Assembly (NCBI RefSeq): GCF_947498825.1
Contig: NZ_CANMLV010000009.1
Location: 93,659-157,658, forward strand
Length of the DNA: 64,000 nt
Source: an uncultured Cedecea sp.
Lineage (GTDB): Bacteria > Pseudomonadota > Gammaproteobacteria > Enterobacterales > Enterobacteriaceae
Direction: 5' to 3'
This document shows positions 52,527-63,990 of this stretch, one piece after another. The notes below the pieces were generated by a model. The model made no database searches. It saw nothing but the letters and a program-made list of their open reading frames with translations, and was not told the origin of the DNA. Made by a program: the position numbers and the translations under genes. Each line of letters starts with the position of its first letter. The first letter of the stretch is position 1.

Positions 52527-55415
52527 ATGCCGAAACGCATCAAGAGATTTACTGTTATTTGTTTGTCTATTTTTGCCCTTTGGGCACCCAGTTCCTATGC
52601 GGAGAGTGGATGGCAGGTGCTTCCTGACACCATTCGAAAAAGCGAAAAAGATCCTCGCGAGTATCAGGCAATTCGTTTAGATAATGGCATGATAGTGCTG
52701 CTGGTGTCGGACTCTCAGGCCGTTAAATCACTTTCTGCTTTAGTGGTTCCGGTAGGATCGCTCGCCGATCCGGATGCGCATCCCGGGCTTGCTCATTATC
52801 TTGAACATATGACGTTAATGGGGTCTAAAAAGTATCCGGACCCGGATAGTCTGGCTGAATATCTCAAAAAACACGGTGGCAGCCATAATGCCAGTACTGC
52901 ACCTTATCGCACTGCGTATTATCTGGAAGTGGAAAATGATGCCTTGCCGGGAGCGGTTCAGCGCCTTGCTGATGCTATTGCAGAACCGACTCTGGATCAA
53001 AAATATGCCGATCGCGAACGCAACGCTGTTAATTCAGAATTAACCATGGCGCGTTCTCGCGACGGAATGCGTATGGCTCAGGTCAGTGCTGAAACGTTGA
53101 ATCCGGCACATCCTGGTTCACGTTTTTCCGGTGGAAATCTAGAAACGCTCAGTGATAAACCAGACAGCTTACTGCGGGATGCATTATTAACTTTCCGGGA
53201 TAAATACTACTCTGCAAATTTGATGCGAGCGATTATCTATAGCAATAAACCCTTACCAGAACTGGCTGAAATTGCCGCAAATACTTATGGTTTGGTGGAG
53301 AATAAAAATATTGAACCACCTGTGATTAATGTTCCTGTGGTTACTGAGGCCCAAAAAGGGATTTTTATTCACTATGTGCCAGCCGTACCGCGCAAAGCAA
53401 TACGTGTTGAATTTCGTATCGATAACAATAGCGATAAATTTCGGAGTAAAACCGACGAGCTAATCGGCTATATGATAGGTAATCGTAGCCATAATACACT
53501 CTCTGACTGGCTACAAGAGCAGGGACTTGCTGACAGCATTAGTGCCAGTGCTGATCCTATGGCAACCGGTAATAGCGGTGTATTTTCTATCACTGTTTCC
53601 CTGACTGATAAAGGACAGGCTAATCGTGATGACGTTGTGGCAGCCATTTTCTCCTATATTAATACGTTAAAAACAGAAGGCATTGATAAGCGTTATTTCA
53701 ACGAGCTTTCTCATGTTCTGGATTTGGACTTTCGATATCCTTCTATTACGCGTGATATGGATTATGTCGAATGGTTGGGCGATATGATGTTGCGTGTTCC
53801 GGTATCTCATGCTCTTGATGCGGTAAATATTGCAGATAAATTTGACCCTGCGTCAATCCACGCTCGCATGGAGGAAATGACACCGCAGAATGCACGCATC
53901 TGGTATATCAGCCCTGAAGAACCCCATGATAAAACCGCTTATTTCGTTGATGCGCCCTATAAAGTCGATAAAATTTCGAGCCAGACTATGGCGACATGGC
54001 AGCAAAAAGCAGATGCTCTGAAGTTCGACTTGCCGGTGCTGAACCCCTATATTCCGGATAATTTCACCGTCTATCATGCAGATAAACAGTACTCGCACCC
54101 GGAAATGTTGCTGAATGAAGATAATGTCAGGGTGATGTATATGCCAAGTCATTATTTTTCGGGGGAGCCGAAGGTGGATGTCACCATGATATTGCGTAAC
54201 CCTGATGCCATGAACACGATGAAACACCAGGTTCTGTTTGCCCTGAATGACTATCTGGCCGGTTTAGCTCTGGATGAACTGAGCCAGCGGGCTGCGGTGG
54301 GTGGAATTGGTTTTTCTTCGCATGCCAATAGTGGATTAATGATTACTGCTAATGGTTATACCCAACAGTTACCCAAGCTTTTTGAAGAGTTAGTGAGTGG
54401 GTACTTTTCTTATACTCCAACAGAAGAGCAATTCACCCAGGCCAAGTCCTGGTACGCTCAGATACTGGATGCCGCGGATAAAGGCAAAGCCTATGAACAA
54501 GCTTTGCTTCCAGCCCAGGTTATCTCTCAGTTACCCTATTTTCAACGCAAGGATCGCAAAGCGTTATTACCGACATTAACGTTGAAAGACCTCCTGGAGT
54601 ATCGTGAAAATTTAAAAAGTAACTCACGTGCAGAGTTCCTGATAGTGGGTAATATCACCCCGGAACAGACAAAAGCACTTGCACTTAATGTCAGAGATGC
54701 GCTGAAGCTGAAGGGGTCTGAATGGACTCGAAACAAAACTCTTCTTATCGATAAAAAGAATCAGGTTATTTTTCAGCAGCCAGGAAGCAGCAGTGATTCT
54801 GCTCTGTCGGCTGTTTATGTGCCAACAGGTTATGATGAAGCGACCAGCGAAGCCTACAGCTTAATGATTGGTCAGATTATCCAGCCATGGTTCTATAATC
54901 AGCTCAGAACTCAAGAACAGCTGGGTTATGTGGCCTCTGCTTTTCCTGTGGCTATCGGTCAGCAGTGGGGCGTGGGGTTTGTCCTTCAAAGCAGTGATAA
55001 ACAGCCAGCCTACCTCTACCAGCGTTTTACTGAGTTTTATCCGGTGATTGAACAACGGTTACGTGATATCAGCCCGGAGGATTTTGCACAAATTAAGCAG
55101 AGTGTCATTGGCCTGATTCAACAGGCTCCGCAAACTCTGGCGGAAGAAGCGTCTCAGTTGAGCAGAGATTTCGACAGACGTAACAGCGCCTATGACTCCA
55201 GGGAAAAAATAGTCGAGCAAATTAAAACGCTGACACCACAAAAATTGGCTGATTTTTTCCACTCAGCCGTGATTGCCCGACAGGGTATGGCGATGCTGTC
55301 ACAAGTTTCTGGTAGCGAAGGTGGTGTTGCAGATTATGCCAAGCCTGAAGGCTGGAAAGTGTGGGATACCGTCAGTGAGTTACAACAAACTTTACCTGAG
55401 GCCAGAGAAAAATAA
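52527..55415 (+). CDS. ptrA: Pitrilysin (protease III), periplasmic M16 metalloprotease
   Basis: The 962-residue protein has E. coli length. It has a Sec signal peptide (residues 1-25, ending SSYA), the inverted zinc motif HYLEH at 90-94, and the third zinc glutamate in the ERNAVNSELTMARSRDGMR segment. It degrades small peptides in the periplasm. Its stop overlaps the recB start (TAATG). Its position inside the rec cluster is conserved in enterobacteria but has no known link to recombination. Confidence 0.97.
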   Translation: MPKRIKRFTVICLSIFALWAPSSYAESGWQVLPDTIRKSEKDPREYQAIRLDNGMIVLLVSDSQAVKSLSALVVPVGSLADPDAHPGLAHYLEHMTLMGSKKYPDPDSLAEYLKKHGGSHNASTAPYRTAYYLEVENDALPGAVQRLADAIAEPTLDQKYADRERNAVNSELTMARSRDGMRMAQVSAETLNPAHPGSRFSGGNLETLSDKPDSLLRDALLTFRDKYYSANLMRAIIYSNKPLPELAEIAANTYGLVENKNIEPPVINVPVVTEAQKGIFIHYVPAVPRKAIRVEFRIDNNSDKFRSKTDELIGYMIGNRSHNTLSDWLQEQGLADSISASADPMATGNSGVFSITVSLTDKGQANRDDVVAAIFSYINTLKTEGIDKRYFNELSHVLDLDFRYPSITRDMDYVEWLGDMMLRVPVSHALDAVNIADKFDPASIHARMEEMTPQNARIWYISPEEPHDKTAYFVDAPYKVDKISSQTMATWQQKADALKFDLPVLNPYIPDNFTVYHADKQYSHPEMLLNEDNVRVMYMPSHYFSGEPKVDVTMILRNPDAMNTMKHQVLFALNDYLAGLALDELSQRAAVGGIGFSSHANSGLMITANGYTQQLPKLFEELVSGYFSYTPTEEQFTQAKSWYAQILDAADKGKAYEQALLPAQVISQLPYFQRKDRKALLPTLTLKDLLEYRENLKSNSRAEFLIVGNITPEQTKALALNVRDALKLKGSEWTRNKTLLIDKKNQVIFQQPGSSSDSALSAVYVPTGYDEATSEAYSLMIGQIIQPWFYNQLRTQEQLGYVASAFPVAIGQQWGVGFVLQSSDKQPAYLYQRFTEFYPVIEQRLRDISPEDFAQIKQSVIGLIQQAPQTLAEEASQLSRDFDRRNSAYDSREKIVEQIKTLTPQKLADFFHSAVIARQGMAMLSQVSGSEGGVADYAKPEGWKVWDTVSELQQTLPEAREK

Positions 55416-58400
55416 TGTCCGATATCACCGTTCAGTCACTTGATCCCTTAGTCTTGCCACTGCACGGTGAACGGTTAATAGAAGCCTCTGCAGGAACAGG
55501 AAAGACATTTACTATCGCTGCACTCTATCTAAGACTTATTTTGGGCTTAGGGGGCACTCAGGCCTTTCCACGCCCCCTCTCGGTGGAGGAGTTGCTGGTA
55601 GTAACCTTTACTGAGGCCGCAACTGAAGAGTTACGTGGCCGTATTCGTTCGAATATTCATGAATTGCGAATCGCCTGTATTCGTAATCATACCCGGAATC
55701 CGCTACTGGTCAGTTTATTGGCTCAAATCGAAGATAAAAATCTGGCGGCGAGAACGCTGTTGTTAGCGGAACAACAGATGGACGAAGCGGCAATTTTTAC
55801 TATTCATGGTTTTTGTCAGCGCATGTTGAGTCTGAATGCTTTTGAATCAGGGATGCTGTTTGAACAGCAGCTATTGGAGGATGAAGCGTCGTTACGTCGC
55901 CAGGCTTGTGCTGATTTTTGGCGTCGTCATTGTTATCCGTTACCGAAAGCTGTGGCTCTGGCCGTCAGTGAAGAGTGGTCCGGGCCTGATGCCTTATTAC
56001 GGGATATCAGTCACTGGCTACAGGGTGAAAAACCGGCGCTTAAACAGCGTCCGTCAGATGATGAAACTCTGATCAGTCTGCATAACAAAATTATTGCCAG
56101 TATCGATGCGTTGAAACAACAGTGGCTTGTTGCTGCAGGCGAATTACAGGCGTTGATTGAAAACTCGGGTGTGGATAAACGGAGTTACAGCAGTAAACAT
56201 TTGCCGAACTGGCTTACTATCGTCGGTGACTGGGCGCAGGCAGAAACGCTGAGTTATCAGCTTCCGGACGCACTGGCAAAATTCTCTCAGGCAACGCTTG
56301 CGGAAAAAACGAAAAAGGGGGATGTGCCCAGCCATCCTCTATTTGTGGCGGTAGAAAGTTTGCTGGCTCAGCCACTGACGCTGCGTAACCTGGTTATTAC
56401 TCGTGCGTTGGCAGAAATTCGTGACCAGGTACAGTTCGAGAAAGCACGTCGGGGAGAGCTAGGCTTTGATGATATGCTCAGTCGTCTTGATAACGCCTTG
56501 CATCAACCGGGAGGTGAGGGGCTGGCCGCCTCTATTCGCCAGCGTTTCCCGGTGGCAATGATTGATGAGTTTCAGGATACCGATCCACAGCAGTACCGTA
56601 TTTTTCGTTCCCTGTATCTGCAACAGCCGCAGACCGCTATGTTACTGATAGGCGATCCTAAACAGGCTATTTATGCCTTCCGTGGTGCTGATATTTTTAC
56701 CTATATCAAAGCACGAAATGAGATAAGTGTGCACTATACGCTGGATACCAACTGGCGATCATCACCGGCGATGATCGCGGCAGTAAACAGGTTATTTCAG
56801 CAAGTGGAATCGCCTTTTTTGTTTAACCAGATCCCTTTTTTACCTGTCTTATCTGCAAAGAAAAACGAAAAAGCGCGATTTACTCTGTATGGTGAAACAC
56901 AGCCTGCGCTTAAATTCTGGCTCCAGCCAGGGGAAGGGACAGGGGTTAATGACTATCAGCAAGCAATGGCTATGCAGTGTGCGAGACAAATACGTGACTG
57001 GCTGACCGCGGGCCAGCAGGGGGAAGCGTTGTTGTGGCAAGGTGATACCGCCGCTGCCGTTGCTGCCTCTGATATTACGGTATTGGTTCGTAGCCGCCAT
57101 GAGGCAACAATTATCCGCGATGCGTTAAGCCGCTTGAATATCCCTTCGGTATATCTTTCCAGCCGTGACTCGGTGTTTGCCACCCCGGAAGCTCGTGAGT
57201 TGTTATGGATTTTACAGGCGGTACTGGCCCCGGAGGTTGAGTCTACGTTGCGCAGTGCAATGGCAACCAGCATGCTGGGACTGGATGCCCATGAGCTGGA
57301 TGCACTGAATCAGAGTGAGACTGACTGGGACAGGTTGGTTGAAGAGTTTTTATTTTATCGTCAGCTCTGGAATCAGCGTGGCGTAATGCCGATGTTACGG
57401 GCCTTAATTAAAAAACGAAGAATTGCCGAAGATTTGCTGGCTACTCCCGCCGGGGAGCGGCGTTTAACCGATATCTTGCATATCAGCGAATTACTGCAAG
57501 AAGCATCCATTGAGCTTGAAAGTGAACATGCATTGGTTCGTTGGTTGGGTCAGCATATTGCTGAGCCCGATAACAATGCCTCCAGCCAACAATTGCGCCT
57601 TGAAAGTGATAAACATCTGGTGCAAGTGGTGACGATACATAAGTCAAAAGGTTTGGAATATTCACTGGTCTGGCTACCTTTTGTGACGAATTATCGCCAA
57701 CAACAGAGCGGTATCTACCACGATCGCAGCACTTATAACTCTCTGCTCGACTTAAGTGATGATGAAGAAAGCCAGCGTATGGTGGAAGAAGAGCGTCTGG
57801 CGGAAGACTTACGTTTGCTCTATGTTGCGATGACGCGCTCAGTCTGGCACTGCAGTATCGGTATCGCGCCTTTATTCCGTGGTTCTCGATCTAAAAAAGG
57901 ACTGACTGATGTGCATCTCAGTGCTTTGGGATATTTACTGCAACAAGGCACGGCGATGGATGCTTCAGGGCTTGCGAGTCAGTTACAGCAACTGGAAGGT
58001 GATGCCATTAGCGTTGAAACGTTATCCTCGCCGGATGATACCCCCTGGCAACCGATTGTCACAGTACGGCCAGAACTGGCAGTGCGTTATTTAACTCGAC
58101 CAGTCGCCGATAATTGGCGTGTTACCAGTTATTCAGGGCTTCAGCAGCGTGGCGGACATTCACTGCTGGAGCTAATGCCTCGTCTTGATGTTGATGCCGC
58201 GAGTGATGTCGTTGCTGAAGGTTCGCAGTTACTGACGGTACATACGTTCCCACGCGGAGCTTCACCTGGTACTTTTTTACATAGCCTGTTTGAAAATATT
58301 GATTTTAACCAACCAGTAGACAGCGAATGGGTTGCCGAACAGCTACGTAATCAAGGGTTCGGTGATGAATGGCAACCGATGATGACCCGGTGGCTGGCAG

Positions 58401-58957
58401 AGATTCTTAAGGCTCCGTTGAATGCGAGCGGAGTCAGCCTGCAACAGTTAACTTCCCGACAGCGACATGCTGAACTTGAGTTTTATCTGCCGATTGTCAG
58501 CGAGCTACAGTCAGTCAAACTCGACAGACTGATAAGGCATTATGATCCTCTGTCGGCTGATTGTCCGGCACTGGATTTCCGTGAAGTGAAAGGCATGTTG
58601 AAAGGGTTTATTGACCTTGTTTTCTGCTGGCAAGGTAAATATTACCTGCTGGACTATAAATCCAACTGGTTAGGTGAAGAGGGAAGTGCCTATAGTCCGC
58701 AGGCAATGGAGCAGGCCATGAAGTCTCATCGCTATGACTTACAATATCAGCTCTATAGTCTGGCACTGCATCGTTATCTACGCCATCGCCTTGCGGGATA
58801 TGACTATCAGCAGCATTTTGGTGGGGTCATTTATCTGTTCTTACGGGGAATAGAGCAAGATAAACCAGGCCAAGGGATTTTTACCACCTGCCCGGACTGG
58901 GCGCTGGTCGAGGCAATGGATCGTTTATTTGCTGGTAATAGCGAAGAGGTCGTATAA
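55415..58957 (+). CDS. recB: Exodeoxyribonuclease V beta subunit RecB
   Basis: The 1180-residue protein (E. coli 1180) is the 3'-5' helicase and nuclease of RecBCD. Walker A is ASAGTGKT at residues 24-31; helicase motifs include MIDEFQDTDPQQYRIFRSLY, IGDPKQAIYAFRGADIFTY, VVTIHKSKGLEYSLVWLPF and RLLYVAMTRS. The C-terminal nuclease domain has FIDLVFCWQGKYYLLDYKSN with its catalytic D, D and K. It starts on the last base of ptrA and is followed directly by recD. Confidence 0.98.
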   Translation: MSDITVQSLDPLVLPLHGERLIEASAGTGKTFTIAALYLRLILGLGGTQAFPRPLSVEELLVVTFTEAATEELRGRIRSNIHELRIACIRNHTRNPLLVSLLAQIEDKNLAARTLLLAEQQMDEAAIFTIHGFCQRMLSLNAFESGMLFEQQLLEDEASLRRQACADFWRRHCYPLPKAVALAVSEEWSGPDALLRDISHWLQGEKPALKQRPSDDETLISLHNKIIASIDALKQQWLVAAGELQALIENSGVDKRSYSSKHLPNWLTIVGDWAQAETLSYQLPDALAKFSQATLAEKTKKGDVPSHPLFVAVESLLAQPLTLRNLVITRALAEIRDQVQFEKARRGELGFDDMLSRLDNALHQPGGEGLAASIRQRFPVAMIDEFQDTDPQQYRIFRSLYLQQPQTAMLLIGDPKQAIYAFRGADIFTYIKARNEISVHYTLDTNWRSSPAMIAAVNRLFQQVESPFLFNQIPFLPVLSAKKNEKARFTLYGETQPALKFWLQPGEGTGVNDYQQAMAMQCARQIRDWLTAGQQGEALLWQGDTAAAVAASDITVLVRSRHEATIIRDALSRLNIPSVYLSSRDSVFATPEARELLWILQAVLAPEVESTLRSAMATSMLGLDAHELDALNQSETDWDRLVEEFLFYRQLWNQRGVMPMLRALIKKRRIAEDLLATPAGERRLTDILHISELLQEASIELESEHALVRWLGQHIAEPDNNASSQQLRLESDKHLVQVVTIHKSKGLEYSLVWLPFVTNYRQQQSGIYHDRSTYNSLLDLSDDEESQRMVEEERLAEDLRLLYVAMTRSVWHCSIGIAPLFRGSRSKKGLTDVHLSALGYLLQQGTAMDASGLASQLQQLEGDAISVETLSSPDDTPWQPIVTVRPELAVRYLTRPVADNWRVTSYSGLQQRGGHSLLELMPRLDVDAASDVVAEGSQLLTVHTFPRGASPGTFLHSLFENIDFNQPVDSEWVAEQLRNQGFGDEWQPMMTRWLAEILKAPLNASGVSLQQLTSRQRHAELEFYLPIVSELQSVKLDRLIRHYDPLSADCPALDFREVKGMLKGFIDLVFCWQGKYYLLDYKSNWLGEEGSAYSPQAMEQAMKSHRYDLQYQLYSLALHRYLRHRLAGYDYQQHFGGVIYLFLRGIEQDKPGQGIFTTCPDWALVEAMDRLFAGNSEEVV

Positions 58958-60799
58958 ATGAGTCTGTCGCAGTTACTTAATCAGGCCGTAGAACTCAAAC
59001 TGCTGAGTGCATTAGACGAACAGTTTGCCATGATGGTGGCCAGTGATGATCAACCTGCGGTGATGCTGGCCGCTGCGCTGTTAAGCAGTGATGCGGGTGA
59101 GGGGCACGTTTGCCTGCCTCTGTCTCGTCTTTGCCCTGAGTATCTGTTTGCCGGACGTGCCCCTGAGCTGGCTTCTCAGCTATTTGCTGAGGCTGGCAAC
59201 CCTCAGGACTGGGCTCCGCTGCTACTGGCTTCCCATGCCGTAAGCGATGATGACAGTGCAACACCGATTAAACTTGTTAATAACCGTCTCTATCTGAACC
59301 GGATGTGGCGTAATGAACAGCGAGTGGCTGATTTTTTTGGAACGCATAACCGCGCAATTATGTGGGATGAATCCAGGGTGCGGGCTGTGCTGGATACGCT
59401 ATTTGGCTCCAGCGAACAAACAGACTGGCAGAAAGTTGCGGCGGCTGTCGCCTTAACCCGAAGAATATCTGTTATTTCTGGTGGGCCGGGAACCGGTAAA
59501 ACGACCACGGTTGCTAAGCTACTGGTCGCTCTGGTACAGCTCTCTGTGGATAAGCCATTACGCATTCAACTGGCTGCACCAACCGGTAAAGCGGCAGCCC
59601 GATTGACTGAATCATTAGGTTCTTCGCTGCGTCAGTTGCCGCTTAATGATAAACAGAAAAATCTGTTACCGGGGGACGCATGTACCTTACATCGGTTACT
59701 CGGAGCACAGCGTCAAAGCCAGAAGTTTCGTTATCATGCTGGCAACCCACTCCATCTTGATGTGCTGGTAGTAGATGAAGCGTCAATGGTTGACCTGCCA
59801 ATGATGGCTCGTTTAATTGCCGCCTTACCACAACATGCTCAGGTTATTTTTTTGGGTGACAGGGATCAGCTGGCATCGGTAGAGGCAGGTGCGGTACTCG
59901 GTGATATTTGCCATTATGTGAATAAAGGTTATTCAGCCGGACGTGCCGGGCAGTTATGGCGCCTGACGGGTTGTGAAGTGCCCGTGGGAGAAACTGTATC
60001 TGAAGGTGGGCTCCAGGACGGTTTGTGTTTGCTGCGTAAGAGTTATCGGTTTGGTGACAATTCAGGTATTGGTCAGTTAGCTCTGGCTGTGAATAATAGT
60101 GATTTGCCACGTGTTGCTGCCGTTTTTTCCGCAGGTTTCGAGGATATTTCTCATCGGATTTTATTGGAAACCGAAGACTATGCAGGGATGATAGAGGATG
60201 TGGTTGAGGGTTATCGTCGCTATTTGCAACTGGTTAACGCTCGGGCTGAACCCTCAGCTATCCTCGAAGCTTTTAGCCGTTACCAATTGCTCTGTGCACT
60301 GCGTGAAGGTCCCTTTGGTGTCAGTGGTTTGAATGAGCGCATTGAACTGGCCTTGATGCGCGAGCATTTGATTCATTTGCCAGCAAAATCCGCGAGTCGC
60401 TGGTATAGCGGTCGCCCGGTGATGATTGCCCGTAATGAAAGTGCCCTCGGGCTCTTTAATGGCGATATCGGTATCGCTCTGAAAAGTGGGGAAGAGCTGC
60501 GTGTCTGGTTCCCGATGCCAGATGGTACGGTGAAATCGGTGCAGCCCAGTCGGCTGCCGCAGCACGATACGGCCTGGGTGATGACCGTTCATAAATCGCA
60601 GGGCTCTGAATTTGACCATGCAGCATTGGTGCTACCGAATCAGTTTGTTCCTGTAGTGACCCGCGAGCTGGTCTATACCGCCATCACCCGGGCTAAAAAA
60701 CGTCTGTCACTGTATGCGGACAAAAAAGTGCTGAATAAGGCTGTCGTGACAGGAACGGAACGACGTAGCGGACTGATGGCCATTTTTTCTGCCATTTAA
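58958..60799 (+). CDS. recD: Exodeoxyribonuclease V alpha subunit RecD
   Basis: The 613-residue protein (E. coli 608) is the 5'-3' superfamily 1B helicase of RecBCD. Walker A is [10 protein letters not shown] (K181); Walker B is [15 protein letters not shown]-terminal motifs include [20 protein letters not shown] and [17 protein letters not shown]. It starts right after the recB stop codon. Confidence 0.98.
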   Translation: MSLSQLLNQAVELKLLSALDEQFAMMVASDDQPAVMLAAALLSSDAGEGHVCLPLSRLCPEYLFAGRAPELASQLFAEAGNPQDWAPLLLASHAVSDDDSATPIKLVNNRLYLNRMWRNEQRVADFFGTHNRAIMWDESRVRAVLDTLFGSSEQTDWQKVAAAVALTRRISVISGGPGTGKTTTVAKLLVALVQLSVDKPLRIQLAAPTGKAAARLTESLGSSLRQLPLNDKQKNLLPGDACTLHRLLGAQRQSQKFRYHAGNPLHLDVLVVDEASMVDLPMMARLIAALPQHAQVIFLGDRDQLASVEAGAVLGDICHYVNKGYSAGRAGQLWRLTGCEVPVGETVSEGGLQDGLCLLRKSYRFGDNSGIGQLALAVNNSDLPRVAAVFSAGFEDISHRILLETEDYAGMIEDVVEGYRRYLQLVNARAEPSAILEAFSRYQLLCALREGPFGVSGLNERIELALMREHLIHLPAKSASRWYSGRPVMIARNESALGLFNGDIGIALKSGEELRVWFPMPDGTVKSVQPSRLPQHDTAWVMTVHKSQGSEFDHAALVLPNQFVPVVTRELVYTAITRAKKRLSLYADKKVLNKAVVTGTERRSGLMAIFSAI

Positions 60800-60820
60800 G
60801 AGAATACAGGGTTCTCTTTG
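60799..60820 (+). terminator. Hairpin after recD, first of two
   Basis: An AGAGAA / TTCTCT stem with a 7-nt loop is followed by TT, directly at the recD stop codon. It is weaker than the second hairpin at 60832. Confidence 0.5.
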
Positions 60821-60831
60821 TCGACAATCTC

Positions 60832-60855
60832 AGAGGGAACAGGGTTCCCTCTTTT
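60832..60855 (+). terminator. Rho-independent terminator after recD
   Basis: An AGAGGGAAC / GTTCCCTCT stem with a 3-nt loop is followed by TTT, between convergent recD and argA. Confidence 0.8.
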
Positions 60856-60868
60856 ACTCGCATGTTTT

Positions 60869-62200
60869 TCAGGTTAAATCTGCCATCAATACCTTTGATT
60901 TACGCTGATAGTTATACATTTCTTTTTTACTGGCTGGAAGCTGGTCTACGTCAACTGGCATAAAGCCCCGCTCCTGGAACCAGTGAATACTGCGCGTTGT
61001 CAGTACAAATAATTTGTTCAGGCCTATTTGGCGTGCTTGCATTGCTATACGCTGCAACAGCTCTTCACCGCGTGACGAACTGCGATAATCAGGATGAACG
61101 GCAACACAGGCCATTTCACCGATGCTCTCTTCCGGGAACGGGTAGAGTGCAGCACAGGCAATAGTCAGGTTATCACGCTGAATAATGGTGAACTTATCGA
61201 TTTCCATTTCCAACTGTTCGCGCGAACGACGGACTAAAATACCCTGCTGTTCCAGCGGGCTGATGAGATCCAGGATACCGCCAATATCATTGATGGTGGC
61301 GCGGCGGATCTGCTCGGCACTTTCCATCACGATTTGGGTACCGATACCCTCCCGGGAGAACAGCTCCTGTAACAACGCTCCGTCTTCCTGGTAGCTAATC
61401 AAATGGCAGCGGCGAACCCCACTACGACAAGCTTTTACTGCACCGCGAAGAAAACGCACGGTACCAGAGTGATAATCACCTGTGCTTTCGATAGTCTTGA
61501 TGCGCGCCTCTGCATCGGCTGGGAAGAGTTCGGAAATGACATTGTCCAGTTCGTCAGTTACCCCTTGAGATGAACAGAAACCGATCATCTTTTCTGCCTT
61601 GAGTTTGACCGCTAACTGAGTGGCAATTTCTTCTGACGTCAGGTTAAAACTTTCGCCTGTTACCGAAACGGCCACCGGGCCCATCAGAACAATGGCTCCG
61701 TTATCTAACTGGCGATGAATGGCCTCTTCATCAATACGGCGTACACGGCCACTGTGGCAGTAATCAATCCCGTCATCAACCCCAAGCGGTTGAGCGATAA
61801 TAAAATTACCACTGACCACGTTGATATGAGCCCCATGTAATGGGGTATTACCCAGGCTCATAGAAAGTCTGGCGGTAATATCGAGCTGTAATAAACCTGC
61901 CGCTTGTTTTACCAGCTCCAGTGTTTTGGCATCGGTCACGCGTGTTTGCTTATGGTAAACCGGTTCATGATGATGGTAGGCAAGATTGGCATCAATCTGT
62001 GGACGTGCGCCATACACCACGACCAATCGTATTCCTAAGCTATGTAACAGACCAATATCATTCACGATACTGGAGAAGTTCTCATGTGCAATGGCCTCAC
62101 CCCCAAGCATAATGACAAAGGTTTTACCTCTGTGGGCATTAATATAGGGAACAGAATGGCGAAAACCCTGGACTAGCTCGGTTCTACGTTCCTTTACCAC
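60869..62200 (-). CDS. argA: N-acetylglutamate synthase
   Basis: The 443-residue protein (E. coli 443) has an N-terminal amino-acid-kinase-like domain (to about 295) that binds the inhibitor arginine ([33 protein letters not shown]) and a C-terminal GNAT domain ([34 protein letters not shown]). It makes N-acetylglutamate from glutamate and acetyl-CoA, the first arginine step. It starts with GTG at 62200, as in E. coli. ArgR boxes lie upstream at 62214-62251. Confidence 0.98.
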   Translation of the reverse strand: MVKERRTELVQGFRHSVPYINAHRGKTFVIMLGGEAIAHENFSSIVNDIGLLHSLGIRLVVVYGARPQIDANLAYHHHEPVYHKQTRVTDAKTLELVKQAAGLLQLDITARLSMSLGNTPLHGAHINVVSGNFIIAQPLGVDDGIDYCHSGRVRRIDEEAIHRQLDNGAIVLMGPVAVSVTGESFNLTSEEIATQLAVKLKAEKMIGFCSSQGVTDELDNVISELFPADAEARIKTIESTGDYHSGTVRFLRGAVKACRSGVRRCHLISYQEDGALLQELFSREGIGTQIVMESAEQIRRATINDIGGILDLISPLEQQGILVRRSREQLEMEIDKFTIIQRDNLTIACAALYPFPEESIGEMACVAVHPDYRSSSRGEELLQRIAMQARQIGLNKLFVLTTRSIHWFQERGFMPVDVDQLPASKKEMYNYQRKSKVLMADLT

Positions 62201-62213
62201 AACACAACCTCAC

Positions 62214-62251
62214 TGCATGAATATTCGTATTTAATGTATTTTTATTCTATT
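62214..62251. promoter_or_regulatory. Pair of ArgR (ARG) boxes upstream of argA
   Basis: Two adjacent 18-bp imperfect palindromes, TGCATGAATATTCGTATT and AATGTATTTTTATTCTAT, resemble the consensus WNTGAATWWWWATTCANW in the tandem arrangement of ArgR operators. They begin 14 bp upstream of the argA start codon. Confidence 0.6.
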
Positions 62252-62423
62252 GTGACCTCGGGTGCAAGCAGCAATTTCCCTCAAAGCGTAAATTTATTTT
62301 CATTATCCATGCAGATCCTTTTCCGAATGTTTACCCTTTTATAGATGACAGTAATACCGTGTTTCGTTAAAGTTTTCGGCTCAAAAAATTATTATCAGAT
62401 GCCCACTCTTGTTCAGGGGAGCT

Positions 62424-63674
62424 ATGTCAGATTCCAATTCGTTCGTTAGTCGTCGCCGTTTACTTCAGGGGGCAGGTGCCGTGTGGCTATTGAGTGTCAG
62501 CAAAGTTGGCTTTGCGGCTTCAAGCCAGGTGGTGGCTGTGCGCGTCTGGCCGGCATCCACTTACACGCGGGTTACACTGGAATCGACCCAGTTGCTTAAA
62601 TATCGCCAGTTTGCACTCAGTAATCCTGAACGCGTCGTGGTGGACATCGAAGGGGTAAATTTGAACTCCGTTCTGAAGGGATTAGGCAGCCAAATCAGGG
62701 CGGACGATCCTTTTATTCGGTCGGCAAGAGTCGGGCAGTTTGACCCTAAGACTGTCCGCATGGTGTTTGAATTGAAACAAAATGTAACACCACAAGTCTT
62801 TGCCCTGGCACCGGTAGCGGAATTTAAAGAGCGGCTGGTGATGGATCTTTATCCTGCCAATATGAATAATCAGCAAGATCCGCTGTTAGCCTTGCTGGAA
62901 GATTACAATAGCGGTCAGCTGGAGAAAAAAATGCCAGCTCAGCAGGGACCACAGCCCGGTAAAGCAGGGCGTGACAGACCTATTGTTATCATGCTCGATC
63001 CTGGTCACGGTGGTGAAGATCCTGGAGCCATTGGTCCGAATAAAACGCGAGAAAAAGATATTGTCCTGAGTATCGCACGCAGGCTGAAAGCGCTGATTGA
63101 TAAAGAAGGCAATATGAAAGCCTATATGACGCGTAATGAAGATATCTTTATCCCATTAAAAGTGCGTGTTGCCAAGGCTCAGAAGCAGCGTGCTGACCTG
63201 TTTATCTCTATCCATGCGGATGCTTTTACCTCTGAAGCAGCGCGTGGATCATCGGTATTTGCTCTTTCCACTAAAGGGGCAACCAGTACTGCTGCAAAAT
63301 ATCTCGCTCAGACCCAGAATGCTGCTGACTTAATCGGCGGGGTGAGTAAAAGTGGCGATCGCTATCTTGACCACACGATGTTCGATATGGTGCAGTCGCT
63401 GACTATTAACGACAGCCTAAAGTTTGGTAAAGAAGTCTTACAGCGTATGGGGCGCGTAAATAAACTACATAAAAGCAGTGTCGATCAGGCTGGTTTTGCG
63501 GTGCTTAAAGCGCCTGATATTCCTTCTATTTTGGTAGAGACCGCCTTTCTGAGCAATCGTGAGGAAGAGCGTAAACTGCGTACCGCAAAGTTTCAGCAGG
63601 AAGTTGCAGAGTCGATTTTGGCAGGAATCAAAGCCTACTTTGCTGACCAATCCACACTGGCACGGCTTGGATAG
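62424..63674 (+). CDS. amiC: N-acetylmuramoyl-L-alanine amidase AmiC
   Basis: The 416-residue protein (E. coli 417) has a Tat signal peptide with twin-arginine [18 protein letters not shown], an AMIN domain that directs it to the septum (about 40-150), a linker of about 40 residues, and a zinc Amidase_3 domain starting [18 protein letters not shown] with further zinc ligands in [11 protein letters not shown] and SIHADAF. It cleaves septal peptidoglycan in daughter-cell separation, activated by NlpD. The ATG at 62424 gives the family start. Confidence 0.97.
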   Translation: MSDSNSFVSRRRLLQGAGAVWLLSVSKVGFAASSQVVAVRVWPASTYTRVTLESTQLLKYRQFALSNPERVVVDIEGVNLNSVLKGLGSQIRADDPFIRSARVGQFDPKTVRMVFELKQNVTPQVFALAPVAEFKERLVMDLYPANMNNQQDPLLALLEDYNSGQLEKKMPAQQGPQPGKAGRDRPIVIMLDPGHGGEDPGAIGPNKTREKDIVLSIARRLKALIDKEGNMKAYMTRNEDIFIPLKVRVAKAQKQRADLFISIHADAFTSEAARGSSVFALSTKGATSTAAKYLAQTQNAADLIGGVSKSGDRYLDHTMFDMVQSLTINDSLKFGKEVLQRMGRVNKLHKSSVDQAGFAVLKAPDIPSILVETAFLSNREEERKLRTAKFQQEVAESILAGIKAYFADQSTLARLG

Positions 63675-63753
63675 ACCCAATAGAGAAAATATGAAAAAGG
63701 GAGTTCAATGGCCAGGGCTGGCTATATATTGAGCATCTGTTAATAACAGGCAT

Positions 63754-63775
63754 AAAAAAACACCTTTCGGTGCCT
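63754..63775 (-). terminator. Rho-independent terminator of initiator tRNA operon
   Basis: On the minus strand GGCACC-GAAA-GGTG is followed by a run of seven T, just downstream of the second tRNA gene in transcription order. Confidence 0.85.
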
Positions 63776-63782
63776 TGATTAT

Positions 63783-63859
<77 letters not shown>

Positions 63860-63913
63860 TCCGTCTACTGCTGTTACTGCTATTTTTACTGCTGTCTATG
63901 CCGTGGCATAAAT

Positions 63914-63990
<77 letters not shown>
